From NCBI GenBank assembly GCA_029990175.1, contig JARKIP010000005.1, positions 52,317,001 through 52,381,000 of the forward strand: 64,000 bases of DNA, given 5' to 3'. The notes below the pieces were generated by a model. The model saw only the letters and a list, made by a program, of their open reading frames with translations, had not been told where the DNA came from and ran no database searches. Each line of letters starts with the position of its first letter. Position 1 is the stretch's first letter. This document shows positions 11,569-22,897 of this stretch, piece after piece. Both the position numbers and the translations under genes were made by a program. The stretch comes from Petunia secreta (Eukaryota > Streptophyta > Magnoliopsida > Solanales > Solanaceae).

Positions 11569-13468
11569 ATGGCTACATCGTCTTCTTGGTCAGTCAAGAG
11601 AAAATACTCTGCTGATGCCATTACACCCTCTATCATGATGACTAATGGCCCACCCAAATCGGAGAAATCTTTGAAGTCTTGGTGGGACACAATGAATAAT
11701 ATGCAGAAGAAATTAGTCCAGGATAAGATCGGTTTTCTGACTGACCTTGTGACTAAACCTATTGTCCCACGTCGAGACTTGGTCAGCGCACTAGTTGGGT
11801 TTTGGAACCCAAACTAAAATACTATCTATTTTAAGGGGTTCGAGATGACGCCGACCCTCAAGGAGATTACTGGGTTTGTTAAGCTAGATTTTGAGAAAGA
11901 AGAACATGATTGCTTCGAAGAATGTTAATGAGTATGATTTTTTTAGTAACATCAAGGTACGAACAGACCCCTCAATCGCTAGTGTTCGTCGAGGCTGGAT
12001 TTCATTTAACTACCTATATGACTGTTTTGGGGCTGATAATGGTTTTAAAAAGCATGGATTTGAGTTCCATGACAAGCTGAAATATGAAGATTGGGTGCAA
12101 CTTTGTCCTAAGGTCTTTGTGTTCGCTTTGCTGGGGTTGCTGGTTTTCCCTCTACTGGATAGAGCGATATCTATTAAGGTTAGTTTGATCACGACAGCTC
12201 TGTATGGTGGAGCACCGAACGTTACTATCATTCCGACAATTCTGGGTAGTATATTTCATGCTTTGACCCGATGCCATAAAGGAGAAAGCGGTTTCTTTGA
12301 GGGGTGTAACCTCCTATTAGAGGTCTGGTTCTTAACGAATGTACGCCCTTGCCCACCTCGTGATACTCTTAGATACTGTGACACTGATTATCTCGGGTAC
12401 CATCTCAAACATATCGAGAAGAACAAATTTCAAAAAAATGTGCCAGATTGGAGGTCTTTCTTGAACTCTCTCACGCCGGACAGGGTTTTCTGGCAGTATA
12501 ACTGGTTTCCCAAGGCGGAAGTTGTGCACAGATGTGTGGACCGTCCTTTTCTAGTTCTGATGGGTTTCACAGCATCCCAGCCTTGTGCTTCTTTGCGTGT
12601 ACTTAGACAGCTGGGTCGAAAGCAAGAGATCCCAATAGTTGAGGACATGAGTGCATATGTCTCAGACTATCCTCTCCACCCAGCTACCCTTAGAGGTGAT
12701 ATCTTGCGCTTTTGGGATACTAGGAGGCGCCTCACAGAAAATACACAGGTCCAGGATAGACTTACGGGGGAGGTCGCTCAGGAATACAAGTTATGGTATT
12801 ACCACCAGCCCATACCCAGAGAGATGCCCGCGAGGTCGAGAGCAGGCATGGTTGACATTGAGGCAAGGATGGATACGCAGGTTCAGCTTGCTAGACGCGA
12901 GATTGGGGAGGAATATCGTGCTACTATACAAAGCTTAGTTGCGGAGAGGGACGCCGCTAGAGCTGCTCAGTCAGAGAGTGAGGGTTTAACACATCAGCAC
13001 TCAGATACTATCAGGCGTCTTCATGACTTGCATCGCAGAGCATTGACAGAGAGGGACACTGCTCTAACTGCCCAAGCTAAGAGCGACAGATTCGTACAGA
13101 AGTGCCTTGGGAACATTGACCGATTGCATGAACAACTTGATGCATTGAGATTGGCCATGACCCAGCTTCAGCAAATAGCCGTGTCAAGGGGAGTCATTGA
13201 TCGAGGTTAGGAACAGGTGTTGGACTTGGCAAACTATTTGGCTCAGATGTGCATAGATCATAATAACTCGTCTAGTAGGACTATCCTCATTGAAGCTCTA
13301 GATTATGTGAGGAATGTAGCACGGCGGGTGGACATATTGCGTGATTTTTTGAGCCAGCCTTTGCCACCAGCCGAGGAAGATCCCGAGGAGCCATTCGAGT
13401 TCGACCCCGAGGAGCCATTCGAGTTCGACCCAGAGGAGCCAGCTGACTTTGTGCCCCGGTCACCTTAG
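11569..13468 (+). pseudogene. Ogre ORF1 (upstream of gag), disabled
   Basis: Protein-coding remnant between leader and gag, the position of the ORF1 that defines Ogre-type elements. The ATG at 11569 starts a frame with an in-frame stop at 11815-11817; a frameshift near 11880 leads into a long open stretch to 13210. There a TAG (13208-13210) interrupts, and the same frame continues to a stop at 13466-13468. The middle part is globular (for example VRRGWISFNYLYDCF) and resembles the plant retrotransposon-associated domain I know as DUF7745. The part after about 12820 is a charged, heptad-like coiled coil (RDAARAAQSESEG, LHEQLDALRLAMTQLQQ). The tail has tandem EEPFEFDP units encoded by a 24-bp repeat. 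The function of ORF1 in Ogre elements is not established. Confidence 0.7.
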
Positions 13469-13710
13469 TAGATACATCAGGCCAAGATGATGCAGATTAT
13501 TGCTTTTTGTCATTTATTTTACATCTTGGCATGTTGTACTTTATGACGCTTTTGAACTTAGCAGTTGTAATTTATTTTTATTTTTTTTGTCATTTGTACA
13601 TTTCTTTTGGTCGTGCTCCAGAGCACTGTATGTACTCTTTTTTAGTAATGAAAATCTTTTGCTTATTTTTATGTATCAATTTATTTCACCCTCTAGCCTC
13701 ACTTGAAAAC

Positions 13711-13769
13711 AAAGGAAAAAAAGAAGAAAAAAAGAAAGAGAAAGAAAGAAAGAGAAAAAGAAAAAGAAA
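13711..13769 (+). other. 59-nt pure purine tract between ORF1 and gag
   Basis: An unbroken A/G run with GAAA and GAAAAA units in the otherwise unannotated gap 13469-14015. It could be a simple repeat, an internal plus-strand priming site, or a translation-related leader for gag. Nothing else in this gap is recognised. Confidence 0.8.
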
Positions 13770-14015
13770 TCAAACAATACACTTGGGGATCTAATCTAAA
13801 CCAATTCGGGATGACGCATAACGACCTTAGGCATTGGTTAAGCCGACGAGCAAATTTATTTTCCATGCTATCTTGTTGCACTAACGTGTTTTGATTTGAT
13901 TAGAGCTTGAGCAACTGTCGTGCTGGCCCCATATTCCTATTCCACCAGAATCAAGGGACCACTACCTGTTCTAGAAGTGGTTGAAGCACCTCTTCAGGAA
14001 AACACTCCAACAGCG

Positions 14016-15846
14016 ATGGCCGAGGAATCTGAGAACACTAAGCTGGTTCGTTTGGCTGAGCAACAGGCAAAGATGGTCGAGGACTTCACGGCTATGAAAG
14101 AAATGATGATGCAGCTAGTTCGTAACTTGGCGGCAGTTCAGGCACCTCCTGTTCCGCCAGGTGCTGCTGGTTTCATGACAAATACTCAGCCACCAAGGCA
14201 AGGGCAATCCACAGTGGTAGAAGACCCCCGTTACAATCCGGGATTTGGTCCACGTCCGGAAACTGACAGCGCAGCCGGACCTTCTACCGTACAACCTGGG
14301 GCACAATTCCCACAACATGGACAACATGGCCAACCCCAAGTTCCCGCCATAGCATTCACCGTTCCTGCAGGACACACTTTGCAAAGATCGAACAGTGACC
14401 CACAGTTAAGGGCCCGTGATCAACAATTTGACCAAGCTCAGGGTAATGTGTGCCGCCAAATCGAGTCATATGATCAGGGACACCACCCAGAATCACATGC
14501 GAATATCGAAAGGTTGGGAAAAATAGAACAGAATGACTTTGCTCGAAAATTGAAAAGTTTGGAGCAAACTGTGAAAAACATACAAGGGCAAGGGGGGTAA
14601 AACCGGTATTTCATATAAAGACATGTGTTTGTTCCATCATGTGCCATTGCCTGAAGGTTTTGTTGTGCCCAAATTTGATCCGTACACTGGACAAAGTGAT
14701 CCAAGGATCCACGTGAAGATCTACCTTAACAAAATGAGAGGCATCGAGAAGGATGAATTGTTGATGGCATACTTTGTTGACAGTTTGGAAGGACCAGCAA
14801 TAGAATGGTTTGTACAACAAGATATTTCGAAGTGGGTCACCTTTGATGACATGGCCAGCGCTTTCCTAAACCATTATGGTTACAAAATGGAGGCTTCTCC
14901 TGATCGTTCTTCTTTGAAGACGATCGCAAAGAAACCAAGTGAAAGTTTCAGAGAGTATGCCTACAGGTGGCGCGAATAAGAGGCGCGTGTGAGGCCTTTG
15001 ATCCCAGATGATAAGATGGTTGAAGAATTCGTCGAAGTGCTCGATGAAACATACTAGCAAGCGATGGCCTCTGCCATTGCGAAGCAGTTCAGTGAAGCAG
15101 TGAGAATTGGGGAGATGATTGAGAGAGGAATCAAGGTAGGCAAGATTATCATCCAAACAGCTTTGAGAGCCACTACCCAAGCGTTACAATCAGGGTCTGG
15201 TGCTTTTGGGAAGAAGAAAGAAAAGAAATATGAAGTGGCAATGGTTGGCCCTGGACCAAGAAGAAATGACGGATGATACAATGACCGTCAAGGGTTCATT
15301 CAGACACCCCCGCCACAACAATTCTGCCCACCTCATGGCCAACAATTTGCCATGCCGCAGTTCACATTCCCTGTCAATGCAGCATCTTACTCTCAGCCGT
15401 TATCTGGTCCATAATGGCGTGCACCCCCTGCTGAGTCCAGTATAACAATCAACAGGCACATGCTCAATTCTCGGCTTAGCGGGAGATGCCTTATCGACCA
15501 CGATGTCCACCGGGTTTTGTCCAAACATACAACAGAGAAACATGTGACAAGAGAAAAGGCAGTTCACCCTGTTGGGGGAAACTTACACTAATTTGTTTGA
15601 AAAGTTGCAACAAGCCAATCTATTGAAACCAATCCCGGGAAAAATAAACCCCAATGGAAGAGTTGATCATTCACCACGTCATTGTGCATTTCATTCTAGA
15701 GCACCTGAACATGACACAGAATCCTGCTGGAAACTCAAAAGGGCAATCTAGGCAATGATAGTCAACAATCAGATAAAAGTCATGGGGGATGAAACACAAA
15801 ATGTTAATCAAAATCATTTACCAGCTCATGATGTTTAAAACAACAT
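14016..15846 (+). pseudogene. gag: Ogre gag, disabled
   Basis: Capsid/nucleocapsid gene of the outer element. I place the start at the ATG of 14016 (MAEESENTKLVRLAEQQAKM); the frame is open upstream to about 13920 without an ATG. An N-terminal coiled-coil and proline/glutamine-rich part ends in a frameshift at the G-run near 14596. The retrotransposon gag domain follows (14630-14990, FVVPKFDPYTGQSDPRIH, RWRE), with in-frame stops at 14977 and 15055. Further stops and frameshifts run from 15274 to 15840, where fragments still show the tail and a C-H-H-C zinc motif (CAFHSRAPEHDTESC, near 15684). The same layout, intact, is seen in the nested element's gag at 34541-36271. Confidence 0.85.
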
Positions 15847-15850
15847 ACAC

Positions 15851-17598
15851 ATGGTAGGGATGGTATGCATAGAAGATGACATGAAAGGGAAAGCCGCCAA
15901 GCAGATTATGCTAGTTGTTCCCGCTCCAGATATCAAAAGTCATGAGCCATTTATTGTTGCAATAGGGGGAAAGTCAAATGCGTCTGTTGTCAATAAAGCA
16001 AAGCATGATGCGGCTATTGAGCCAAGTTTCACAATTCCGGCTGCAAAGCAGGAAAAAGTTCATGACAGCGCACCAGCATTTACTGTGCAAGGGGCATCAT
16101 GCCAGAAAACTCCGGTCTTCGAGGTTAAGGCAAAGAAGTGTGAGCCATTTGTCATCACTCAGGCAGCGCAACTCCTCGTCAAAAGTACAAAAGTCGTTCC
16201 CTGGAACTACAACAAGACAATTATGTCTTACAATGGGAAGGAAATCATGGAGGTTGTTGTAGATGTAAATGGTCTAACTCGGTCCGAGAGATGTTTTACC
16301 CCGGAAGAATTGAGAAAGACAAAGCCAGGTCAAGAAGACCAAGGACCCATAAAAGAGCCGGTGTCCGAGAAAGAAGCTGAAGAATTTTTGAAGAAAATGA
16401 GATCGACAGATTATTCTATCGTCGAGCAATTGAGAAAGAATCCAGCTCAGATATCACTCTTGTCTCTACTTATGAACTTTGAAGCACATCGCAATGCACT
16501 GTTGAAAATACTGAATAAGGCCTACATTCCTGAACAAACTACTGTGGTTAATCTGGAAGCACTTGCTGGCAGTGTATTTGAGACTAATCGTGTGATGTTC
16601 ACCGATGAGAAGCTGCCAGCAGAAGGAACCGGTCATAATCGGGCGCTTCATGTCTCAGTCAAGTGTGAAGACTCCTATGTCACACGTGTTCTAATAGATG
16701 GCTGCGTAGGATTGAACATTTGCCCTCTGTCTACATTGAAGAGTCTAAAGGTGGATATGAGTAAAATCAGGGCAAGTTCCTCTGCTGTTCGTGCTTTTGA
16801 TGGTGGAATTCGAGAATCTTTGGGCATAATTAATCTTGAGTTAACCATTGGTCCTGCTACTTTCAGCATTGAGTTTCAAGTCATGGAAACAGATGCATCT
16901 TACAACCTATTATTAGGTAGACAATGGATCCACATGGCCTGTGTTGTACTTTCTACAGTCCATCAGGTGGTCAAGTTTACTTGGGATAATCAAGATGTCG
17001 TAGTTTTTGGAGAGGATGACTTATAGTTTAACAACAACCTGGACGTACCAGACCTTGAAGTTGTCACCACGCGCCCGACTATCATGTATCAAACCTCCGA
17101 TGTGGTGTATGTGAAAAAAGTAACAGAAGGGAAACCTATACCCGTCCCAAGAGTGTCAGAGACGTCTATTATGATGGCATCTGAAATGTTAAAGCATAGT
17201 TTCCAATTTGGAAAGGGTTTGGGAGCATCACTACAAGGCAGGGTAAATCCAATTTATCTAAATGGCGTGCAAGGCACGTGGGGACTAGGGTTCAAGCCAA
17301 AAGCAGCTGATCGCAAGCAAGCGAAGAAAAAGAAGTCGGAAGTTTGGTCTCTCGCAAAGCCTATTCCATGTCTCGCTCAGTCTTTTGTGGGTTATGTCAT
17401 GAAACAAAAGGTTGTCGCTACAAATGTCAACACAGTGGAAGACAATCAGGATGCACCATTTGATCTAGGTGGAATTTTTGAAATCTGCATGGTGCAGCCG
17501 GGTGAAGGCTCCAGCAATACTTCAATACAGTACATTAGCCCGGACGTGCACCTGATTAACTGGAATGCACCTCCCTTCCCCATCAGGAAGGGGTCTTG
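15851..17598 (+). pseudogene. pol: Ogre protease and G-patch region
   Basis: Continues the gag-protease polyprotein. The aspartic protease lies near 16630-17010: the active-site stretch reads LIDGCVGLNICPLS, where the usual D-S/T-G is already altered in this lineage, and YNLLLGRQWIH is the conserved second block. An in-frame TAG at 17024-17026 interrupts; the frame then continues to a G-patch (about 17174-17300, FGKGLGASLQGRVNP and GLGFKP), a nucleic-acid-binding glycine-rich module found in Tat/Ogre elements. The frame runs to 17598, where a predicted intron begins just before the next stop codon. Confidence 0.8.
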
Positions 17599-17791
17599 GT
17601 AGACTGTTGTTTTACAGTTTTCTTTTGAATACACTTGGATATTCTAAGGGTTGTATGCCAAGTGTATTATTTTTGCTCATTTTTTCCTTTGTAATTCAAA
17701 CCTTTTTTCATTAATAAAAGGCCTAACAGCCAAGCTTTCCTTCAATCTCTGTTCATATTCCTAATTTTATTCTACTTTTGTTTATCTGTAG
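17599..17791 (+). other. Predicted intron between protease/G-patch and RT
   Basis: A GT at 17599-17600 and an AG at 17790-17791 (TTTGTTTATCTGTAG) bound a 193-bp AT-rich stretch. The unspliced message stops at 17600-17602, a TAG that is part of the donor site. Splicing joins TG to T and continues in frame as DISAGPDIM (from 17793). Ogre elements are known to have an intron at this place, with spliced RNA making Gag-Pro-Pol. The exact sites here are my inference from sequence. Confidence 0.6.
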
Positions 17792-18895
17792 TGATATATC
17801 TGCTGGTCCTGATATCATGACATCTTCAAGGAACTTATCGTCCATCCAGGGACCGCAATCTGATTTTGGCTCTGTAACCATTGTTGACGTTGAAAGAGAT
17901 GAAGAAGACATTGAGGAATTTGTTAACCAGATTGAATATAATGGGGAACAGGCTGATTTGAAATAGGTCTGGAAGTTGAACGCCATGAGGGCAAGCCTAA
18001 ACCCAATTTGGCTGATGTAGAAGATGTTAATCTTGGGAGCCATGATGATGTAAGGGAAACCAAGATAAGTATGTATGCCTGGCCTGAAGTGAAGAACGAT
18101 ATTCGGAAAGTGCTTTTTGAATATCAGGATGTTTTTGCATGGTCATATTATGAGATGTCGGTTTTGAGCTCTGAATTGATAGTCCACGAATTTCCAATTC
18201 AACCTGGTTTCCCTCTAGTGAGACAAATGCAACGAAAGTTCAAAACTGATATGACCAAGAAAAACCATGATGAAGTAATGAAACGGTTGGATGCAAAAGT
18301 AATTCAATCGGTTCAGTACACTACTTGGGTTGCAAATGTTTTTCCGGTTCCTAAGAAATATGAAAAAACAAGGATATGTGTCGACTATCGAGATTTGAAC
18401 AAGGCAAGTCCCAAAGATAATTTTCCATTGCCTAACATTCACACTCTCGTAGACAATTGTGCCAAACATGAGATACAATCCTTTATTGATTGTTATGCCG
18501 GATGCCACCAAATCCAGATGGATGAAGATGATGCATATAAAACAGCATTCATTACGCCTTGGGGAACATATTGCTATAGAGTGATGCCTTTTGTTTTGAA
18601 AAATGCTGGGGCAACTTACGTGAGGGCTATGACTGCCATTTTCCATGATATGATGCATAAGGAAATAGAAGTGTACGTGGATGATGTGATTATCACGTCT
18701 AGAACGGGTGAACAACACGCGAGAGATCTCAGAAAGTTCTTTGAAAGGCTCTGTAGGTACAATCTGAAGCTGAATCCAGCCAAGTGTGCATTTGGTGTGC
18801 CTGCTGGAAAATTGTTGGGTTTCATTATTAGTAGGCGAGGTATTGAATTGGATCCCGCAAAGATCAAAGCAATACAAGAATTACCTCCGCCTTGA
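17792..18895 (+). pseudogene. pol: Ogre reverse transcriptase
   Basis: RNA-dependent DNA polymerase domain. After the predicted intron an acidic linker runs to a TAG at 17964-17966, and a frameshift there leads into the RT frame (open from 18008). Visible RT blocks are RICVDYRDLNKASPKDNFPL, SFIDCYAGCHQI (first catalytic Asp), TPWGTYCYRVMPF and EVYVDDVIITS (YVDD active site), then GKLLGFIISRRGIELDP. All catalytic aspartates are present, but a TGA at 18893-18895, at a place where Tat elements usually encode Arg, ends the frame, and the upstream frameshift also disables it. Confidence 0.9.
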
Positions 18896-19566
18896 ACCAA
18901 GAAGGATGTTAAAAACTTTTTAGGCAGGCTAAATTACATCAGTAGTTTCGTTGCTCAACTTACCACAATATATGAGCCGATCCTCAAGTTGTTGAAAAAG
19001 AATGCATCAATTGCATGGACCGAAGAGTGCCAAGAAGCCTTTGACAAGATCAAACAATACTTGTCAAATCCTCCTATTTTTGTTCCGCCTGAGCCTGGCT
19101 GACCATTGTTTTTGTACTTGTTAGTCAATGAAAACTCCTTTGGTTGTGTACTGAGGCAACATGATGCTTCGGGAAAGAAAGAGCATGCAATTTATTATCT
19201 GAGCAAAAAGTTCACAGATTGTGGGGCCAGATACACTTTGTTGGAAAGGACGTGTTGTGCCCTAACTTGGGTTGCAAAAAAGTTGAAACATTATCTTTTG
19301 TCATATAGCACTTATCTAATTTTCCGGATGGACCCATTGAAGTACATATTTCAAAAGCTAATGCCAACTGGCAAACTTGCAAAATGGCAGATCCTGCTCA
19401 CAGAATTTGACATAGTTTATGTCTCCAGAACTGCAATGAAAGCTCAAGCCTTAGCTGATCATTTTGCTGAAAATCCGGTGGATGATGATTATGAGCCACT
19501 AAAGACCTATTTCCCTGATGAGGAGGTGGTTGTGCTTGAAGAACTGATTAATGAAGAAGAGCATGT
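18896..19566 (+). pseudogene. pol: Ogre first RNase H domain
   Basis: Continues in the RT frame through KKDVKNFLGRLNYISSF, with a TGA at 19100-19102, then the ordinary Ty3-type RNase H (LYLLVNENSFGCVLRQ, YTLLERTCCALTW, AQALADHF). In Tat elements this domain is reported to be degenerate and complemented by a second RNase H, which follows here. A frameshift near 19570 separates the two. Confidence 0.85.
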
Positions 19567-19955
19567 ATGGAAAAATGTACTTTGATGGTGCTTCCAACTC
19601 AAAAGACCATGGTATTGAAGCAGTCCTCATCTCTCCCATGGGACATTATTATCTGGCAGCTGCCCAACTCCATTTCAGTTGCACTAATAACACATCTGAG
19701 TATGAAGCATGCATAATGGGTCTGCGTATGGTGCTGGACATGGACATCAAAGAATTGCTGGTGATCGGAGATTCAGATCTTTTGATACGCCAAATGAAGG
19801 GTGAATGGGAAACTCGAGACCTTAAGTTGATCATTTACAAGCAATGTATGGACGATCTTTGCCAAAAGTTCGATGTTCTAAAGTTTACACATGTTCTCAG
19901 AATACATAATGAGCTGGCTGACGCATTGGCTACATTAATTAGCCTTGATGCTTGT
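19567..19955 (+). pseudogene. pol: Ogre second, archaeal-type RNase H
   Basis: An additional RNase H typical of the Tat lineage. The four expected acidic positions are visible: MYFDGASNS (Asp), NNTSEYEACIMGL (Glu), VIGDSDLLIRQM (Asp) and HNELADALATL (Asp). It would degrade the RNA strand of the RNA/DNA hybrid during reverse transcription. It is entered by a frameshift from the previous domain and left by another near 19950, so it is not translatable as part of a polyprotein in this copy. Confidence 0.88.
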
Positions 19956-21286
19956 CCATCCTGATAAAGCCCATATTGATCCGTTAGAGATTCAGGTCCA
20001 AAGTCAACACGCATACTGCAATACGGTTGAAGAAGAAATTGACGGTCAACCCTGGTACTTTGATGTCAACAATTTCCTTGAAGATGGAACGTATCCTCCA
20101 ATGGCAGAAAACAATCAAAAGAGAACCCTTCGACGGCTGGCAGGTGGTTTCTTTTTTAGTGGAGGGGTGGTTTACAAAAGGACACCTGATCTGGGACTGT
20201 TAAGATGCGTGGATGCAATTGAAGCCACGAGGATTCTGAATGACATGCATTCGGGGATCTGTGGACCCCACATGAGCGGGCACGTGCTAGCTAAAAAGGT
20301 ACTCAGAGCAGGTTACTTCTGGCTTACCATGGAATATGACTGCATTACTTTTTTGCGAAAGTGTTATTAATGCCAAGTACACGGTGATTTGATACATTCA
20401 CCCCCTTTGGAGTTACACACAATGTCAGCCCCTTGGCCTTTCACAGCATGGGGGATGGATGTTATCGGGCCTATTGAACCAAAAGCATCAAATGGGCACA
20501 GATTCATTTTGGTCGCATAGATTACTTCACCAAATGGGTTGAGGCCGTCACTCTCAAATCTGTGACCAAGAAAGCCGTGGTAGATTTTGTTCATTCTAAC
20601 ATCAGTTGTCGCTTTGGTATCCCAAGTACCATCATCACAGATAATGCGGAAAATCTGAACAATCATTTAATGAATGTATTTTGTGAAAGATTTAAGATCA
20701 TCTACCGAAATTCCACACCTTACCGACCAAAGACAAATGGCGCGGTTGAAGCAGCCAATAAGAATATCAAGAAGATTCTTAGGAAAATGATACAAGGATC
20801 TCGTGATTGGCATGAAAAGTTGTCTTTCGCTTTGCTTGGTTATCGCACAACTGTACGCACTTCCATAGGTGCAACCCCGTAATCATTGGTATATGGAACT
20901 GAAGCAGACATACCAACTAAAGACTCAGGATCATTGTGGAAACAGAGATTGAGGACACAGACTGGGTCAAAACCCAATTGGAATAGTTATCATTCATTGA
21001 CGAAAAGAGGCTCAATGCAGTTTGTCACGGTCAATTGTATCAGCAAAGAATGGCCCGAGCCTACAACAAGAAAGTGCGTCTCCGTGACTTGAAAGAAGGG
21101 CAATTAGTCTTGAAAATAATATATCCTCATCAGGAAGAAGCTAAAGGGAAATTTTCTCCAAATTGGCAAGGGCCATACCTGGTAAAGAAGATATTGCCGA
21201 ATGGAGCCTTGTACCTTACGGATCCGGAAGGCATGACAACCGAAATACACGTCAATGCAGATACGGTAAAGAGGTACTACATTTGA
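19949..21286 (+). pseudogene. pol: Ogre integrase
   Basis: Integrase remnant in order: linker, His/Cys zinc-binding domain (MHSGICGPHMSGH ... CITFLRKCY then C, with a TAA at 20368-20370 inside the zinc site), catalytic core with Asp in GMDVIGPIEP, Asp in IITDNAENLN and Glu in NGAVEAANKN, then the C-terminal strand-rich domain (FSPNWQGPYLVKKILPNGALYL) ending at 21286. A frameshift near 20518 and a TAA at 20880-20882 add to the damage, and 20885-21030 is scrambled relative to the family. The core residues for strand transfer are still present. Confidence 0.9.
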
Positions 21287-21479
21287 CTCCAAGATGGCTT
21301 TCAAATCGGGATTAATGCAAGGCTTTTGTTCTCTTTTGCTATCCCAAATTGTGTCCTTATTAGCACTTTGAATATTGTAGTTTTTGAGGCATGTTCTAAG
21401 TTGGAATCAATGTAATTGTACCAAAATGAAATGAAACTGAAAAGCAGCAAAAGAAACTTGGGCGTTTGCCTAGAGCTGA

Positions 21480-21511
21480 TGTGATTCCTCTCAAAAGGAT
21501 ACGTAGGCAAC
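21480..21511 (+). promoter_or_regulatory. Tat 3' UTR module (post-integrase copy)
   Basis: TGTGATTCC, a short spacer, then GGATACGTAGGCAAC. The same layout occurs just before the polypurine tract at 24031-24076 (GAACTACA...CCTGATTCC...AGATATGTAGGTAG) and, on its own strand, five times in the nested element's 3' UTR. Its role is unknown. Confidence 0.7.
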
Positions 21512-21617
21512 TATTTCGGTGCGATCGCAACAAGAAAAAATTCCTCTTTCCCTGTCTACTTTTATTAGCGCAAAGCTTGCCTCCAGGCTTGCGGGATATG
21601 TCAAGAAAATCATAGAC

Positions 21618-21638
21618 CCCAGTTTATCCTAAACTGGG
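21618..21638 (+). other. Perfect hairpin in the Ogre 3' UTR
   Basis: CCCAGTTTA, loop TCC, TAAACTGGG: nine paired bases with a three-base loop. A weakened copy lies at about 21961-21980 (CCAGTTTATTCTAAACAG) and a partial one at about 21796-21818. The right arm plus following bases (AAACTGGGTAGAAG) matches a motif that recurs in the nested element's 3' UTR. Confidence 0.75.
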
Positions 21639-22897
21639 TAGAAGTTGTTTTTTTTTTTTTTAAGAAATGGAGGAAATTCAATATTCCTCCCCAATTTTCT
21701 TGTATTCGTAACAATGAAAAGTTCATTCTTTCCTATTTTATATTGACGCAAACTTGCCTCCAAGTTTGCTGCCAACATCAAAAGAAATTTAGATCCCCCT
21801 TTTTATGCTAAACTGAGGCAGAAGTTTGCTTTTATTTTATTTTATAAATAAAATAAAATAAAATAAAAACAAACTTCTATTATTTTTGTATCAGCTGTTC
21901 ACATGTTTCATGAGATGTTTGGCATGCCAGTCTCGAAGTCAAGGAAGAAAAAACAAGGCACCCCAGTTTATTCTAAACAGTAGGGCGAAAGTTTTATTTT
22001 TAAAGAAAATATGTCCAAAGGGGAGCGAATTGTACGCAGTCACCTCATGATGCGTTTTTGAGAGCTTATGTCAAATTTTCCTTTATGACAAGCCGATGAT
22101 GCCATCAAAAGAAATGTTTGTGTTGTAAATTGAATTGAAAAAAAAGAAGAGAAAAACATAAGTCTTGCCGGTGAAAACCTTAGAAGGCGCCGCAAGACAA
22201 ACAGTGAGGCAAAAGATTAAAGAGAGAGGCTAGTTGGCGAAAACTCGAAAGGGCGCTACTAGTCGACTTGAGAGTCACCTCAACTTGGTTATGGTTTGAT
22301 ATCTGCCATGGAGCAACTCTCGACAAACAAGCGGCACTGGTCGGGCGAGGTCACCCAAGATACATGTCATGATCATCAAGGCTGCCAGTATATTGCCAGA
22401 TAAGTTTCCCTTTTCAGAAAGACGTTCTCTGTCCAAACGACTTTCGCCCTTAAACTTTTTATTCCATTTTTGTATACATTGCCTCACCATTAATTCCTCA
22501 CCCTTTCGGCGCTAACCTCACATGAGCAACAAAAGAAAATTGCAAAACTCTGTTTTTCGGATTCAGGTTTAATTCCAGCAAGCAGGGCACACCCTCTACA
22601 ATGGAAAAGTTCCAGCAAGTCATGACCAACCTTGATAATCGGAGCCCAGCACCGCATATCAGGCCGGAGGAACGACATACCAAAATTGTATCATGAAGAA
22701 TGAACATGTTTGGGAGAAGCTTTAGGCGTTGTTCATCCCATTATTACCATGAAGAATAGAACAAGAATCACCAAGCCTATTTGCAAGATCAGGAACAGGG
22801 TGTATCCACGATACAGAAAGTCAGTGTGACATTTGCTATGTTGCCAAGAGAGAGCTGGGACCACTTAAATTGGAGAAGTTGCGCTAGATATGAGACG

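Noticed and set aside
13500..13794. Phe-rich, membrane-like open frames after ORF1
   Set aside because: They come from T-rich DNA and the adjoining purine tract; overlapping frames on the same strand are equally open by composition.
18215..18877. 220-codon minus-strand frame opposite RT
   Set aside because: Shadow of the RT coding strand; no independent domain.
22275..22707. Minus-strand frames in the Ogre 3' UTR
   Set aside because: Antisense, short, no recognisable domain and lying among non-coding repeats.
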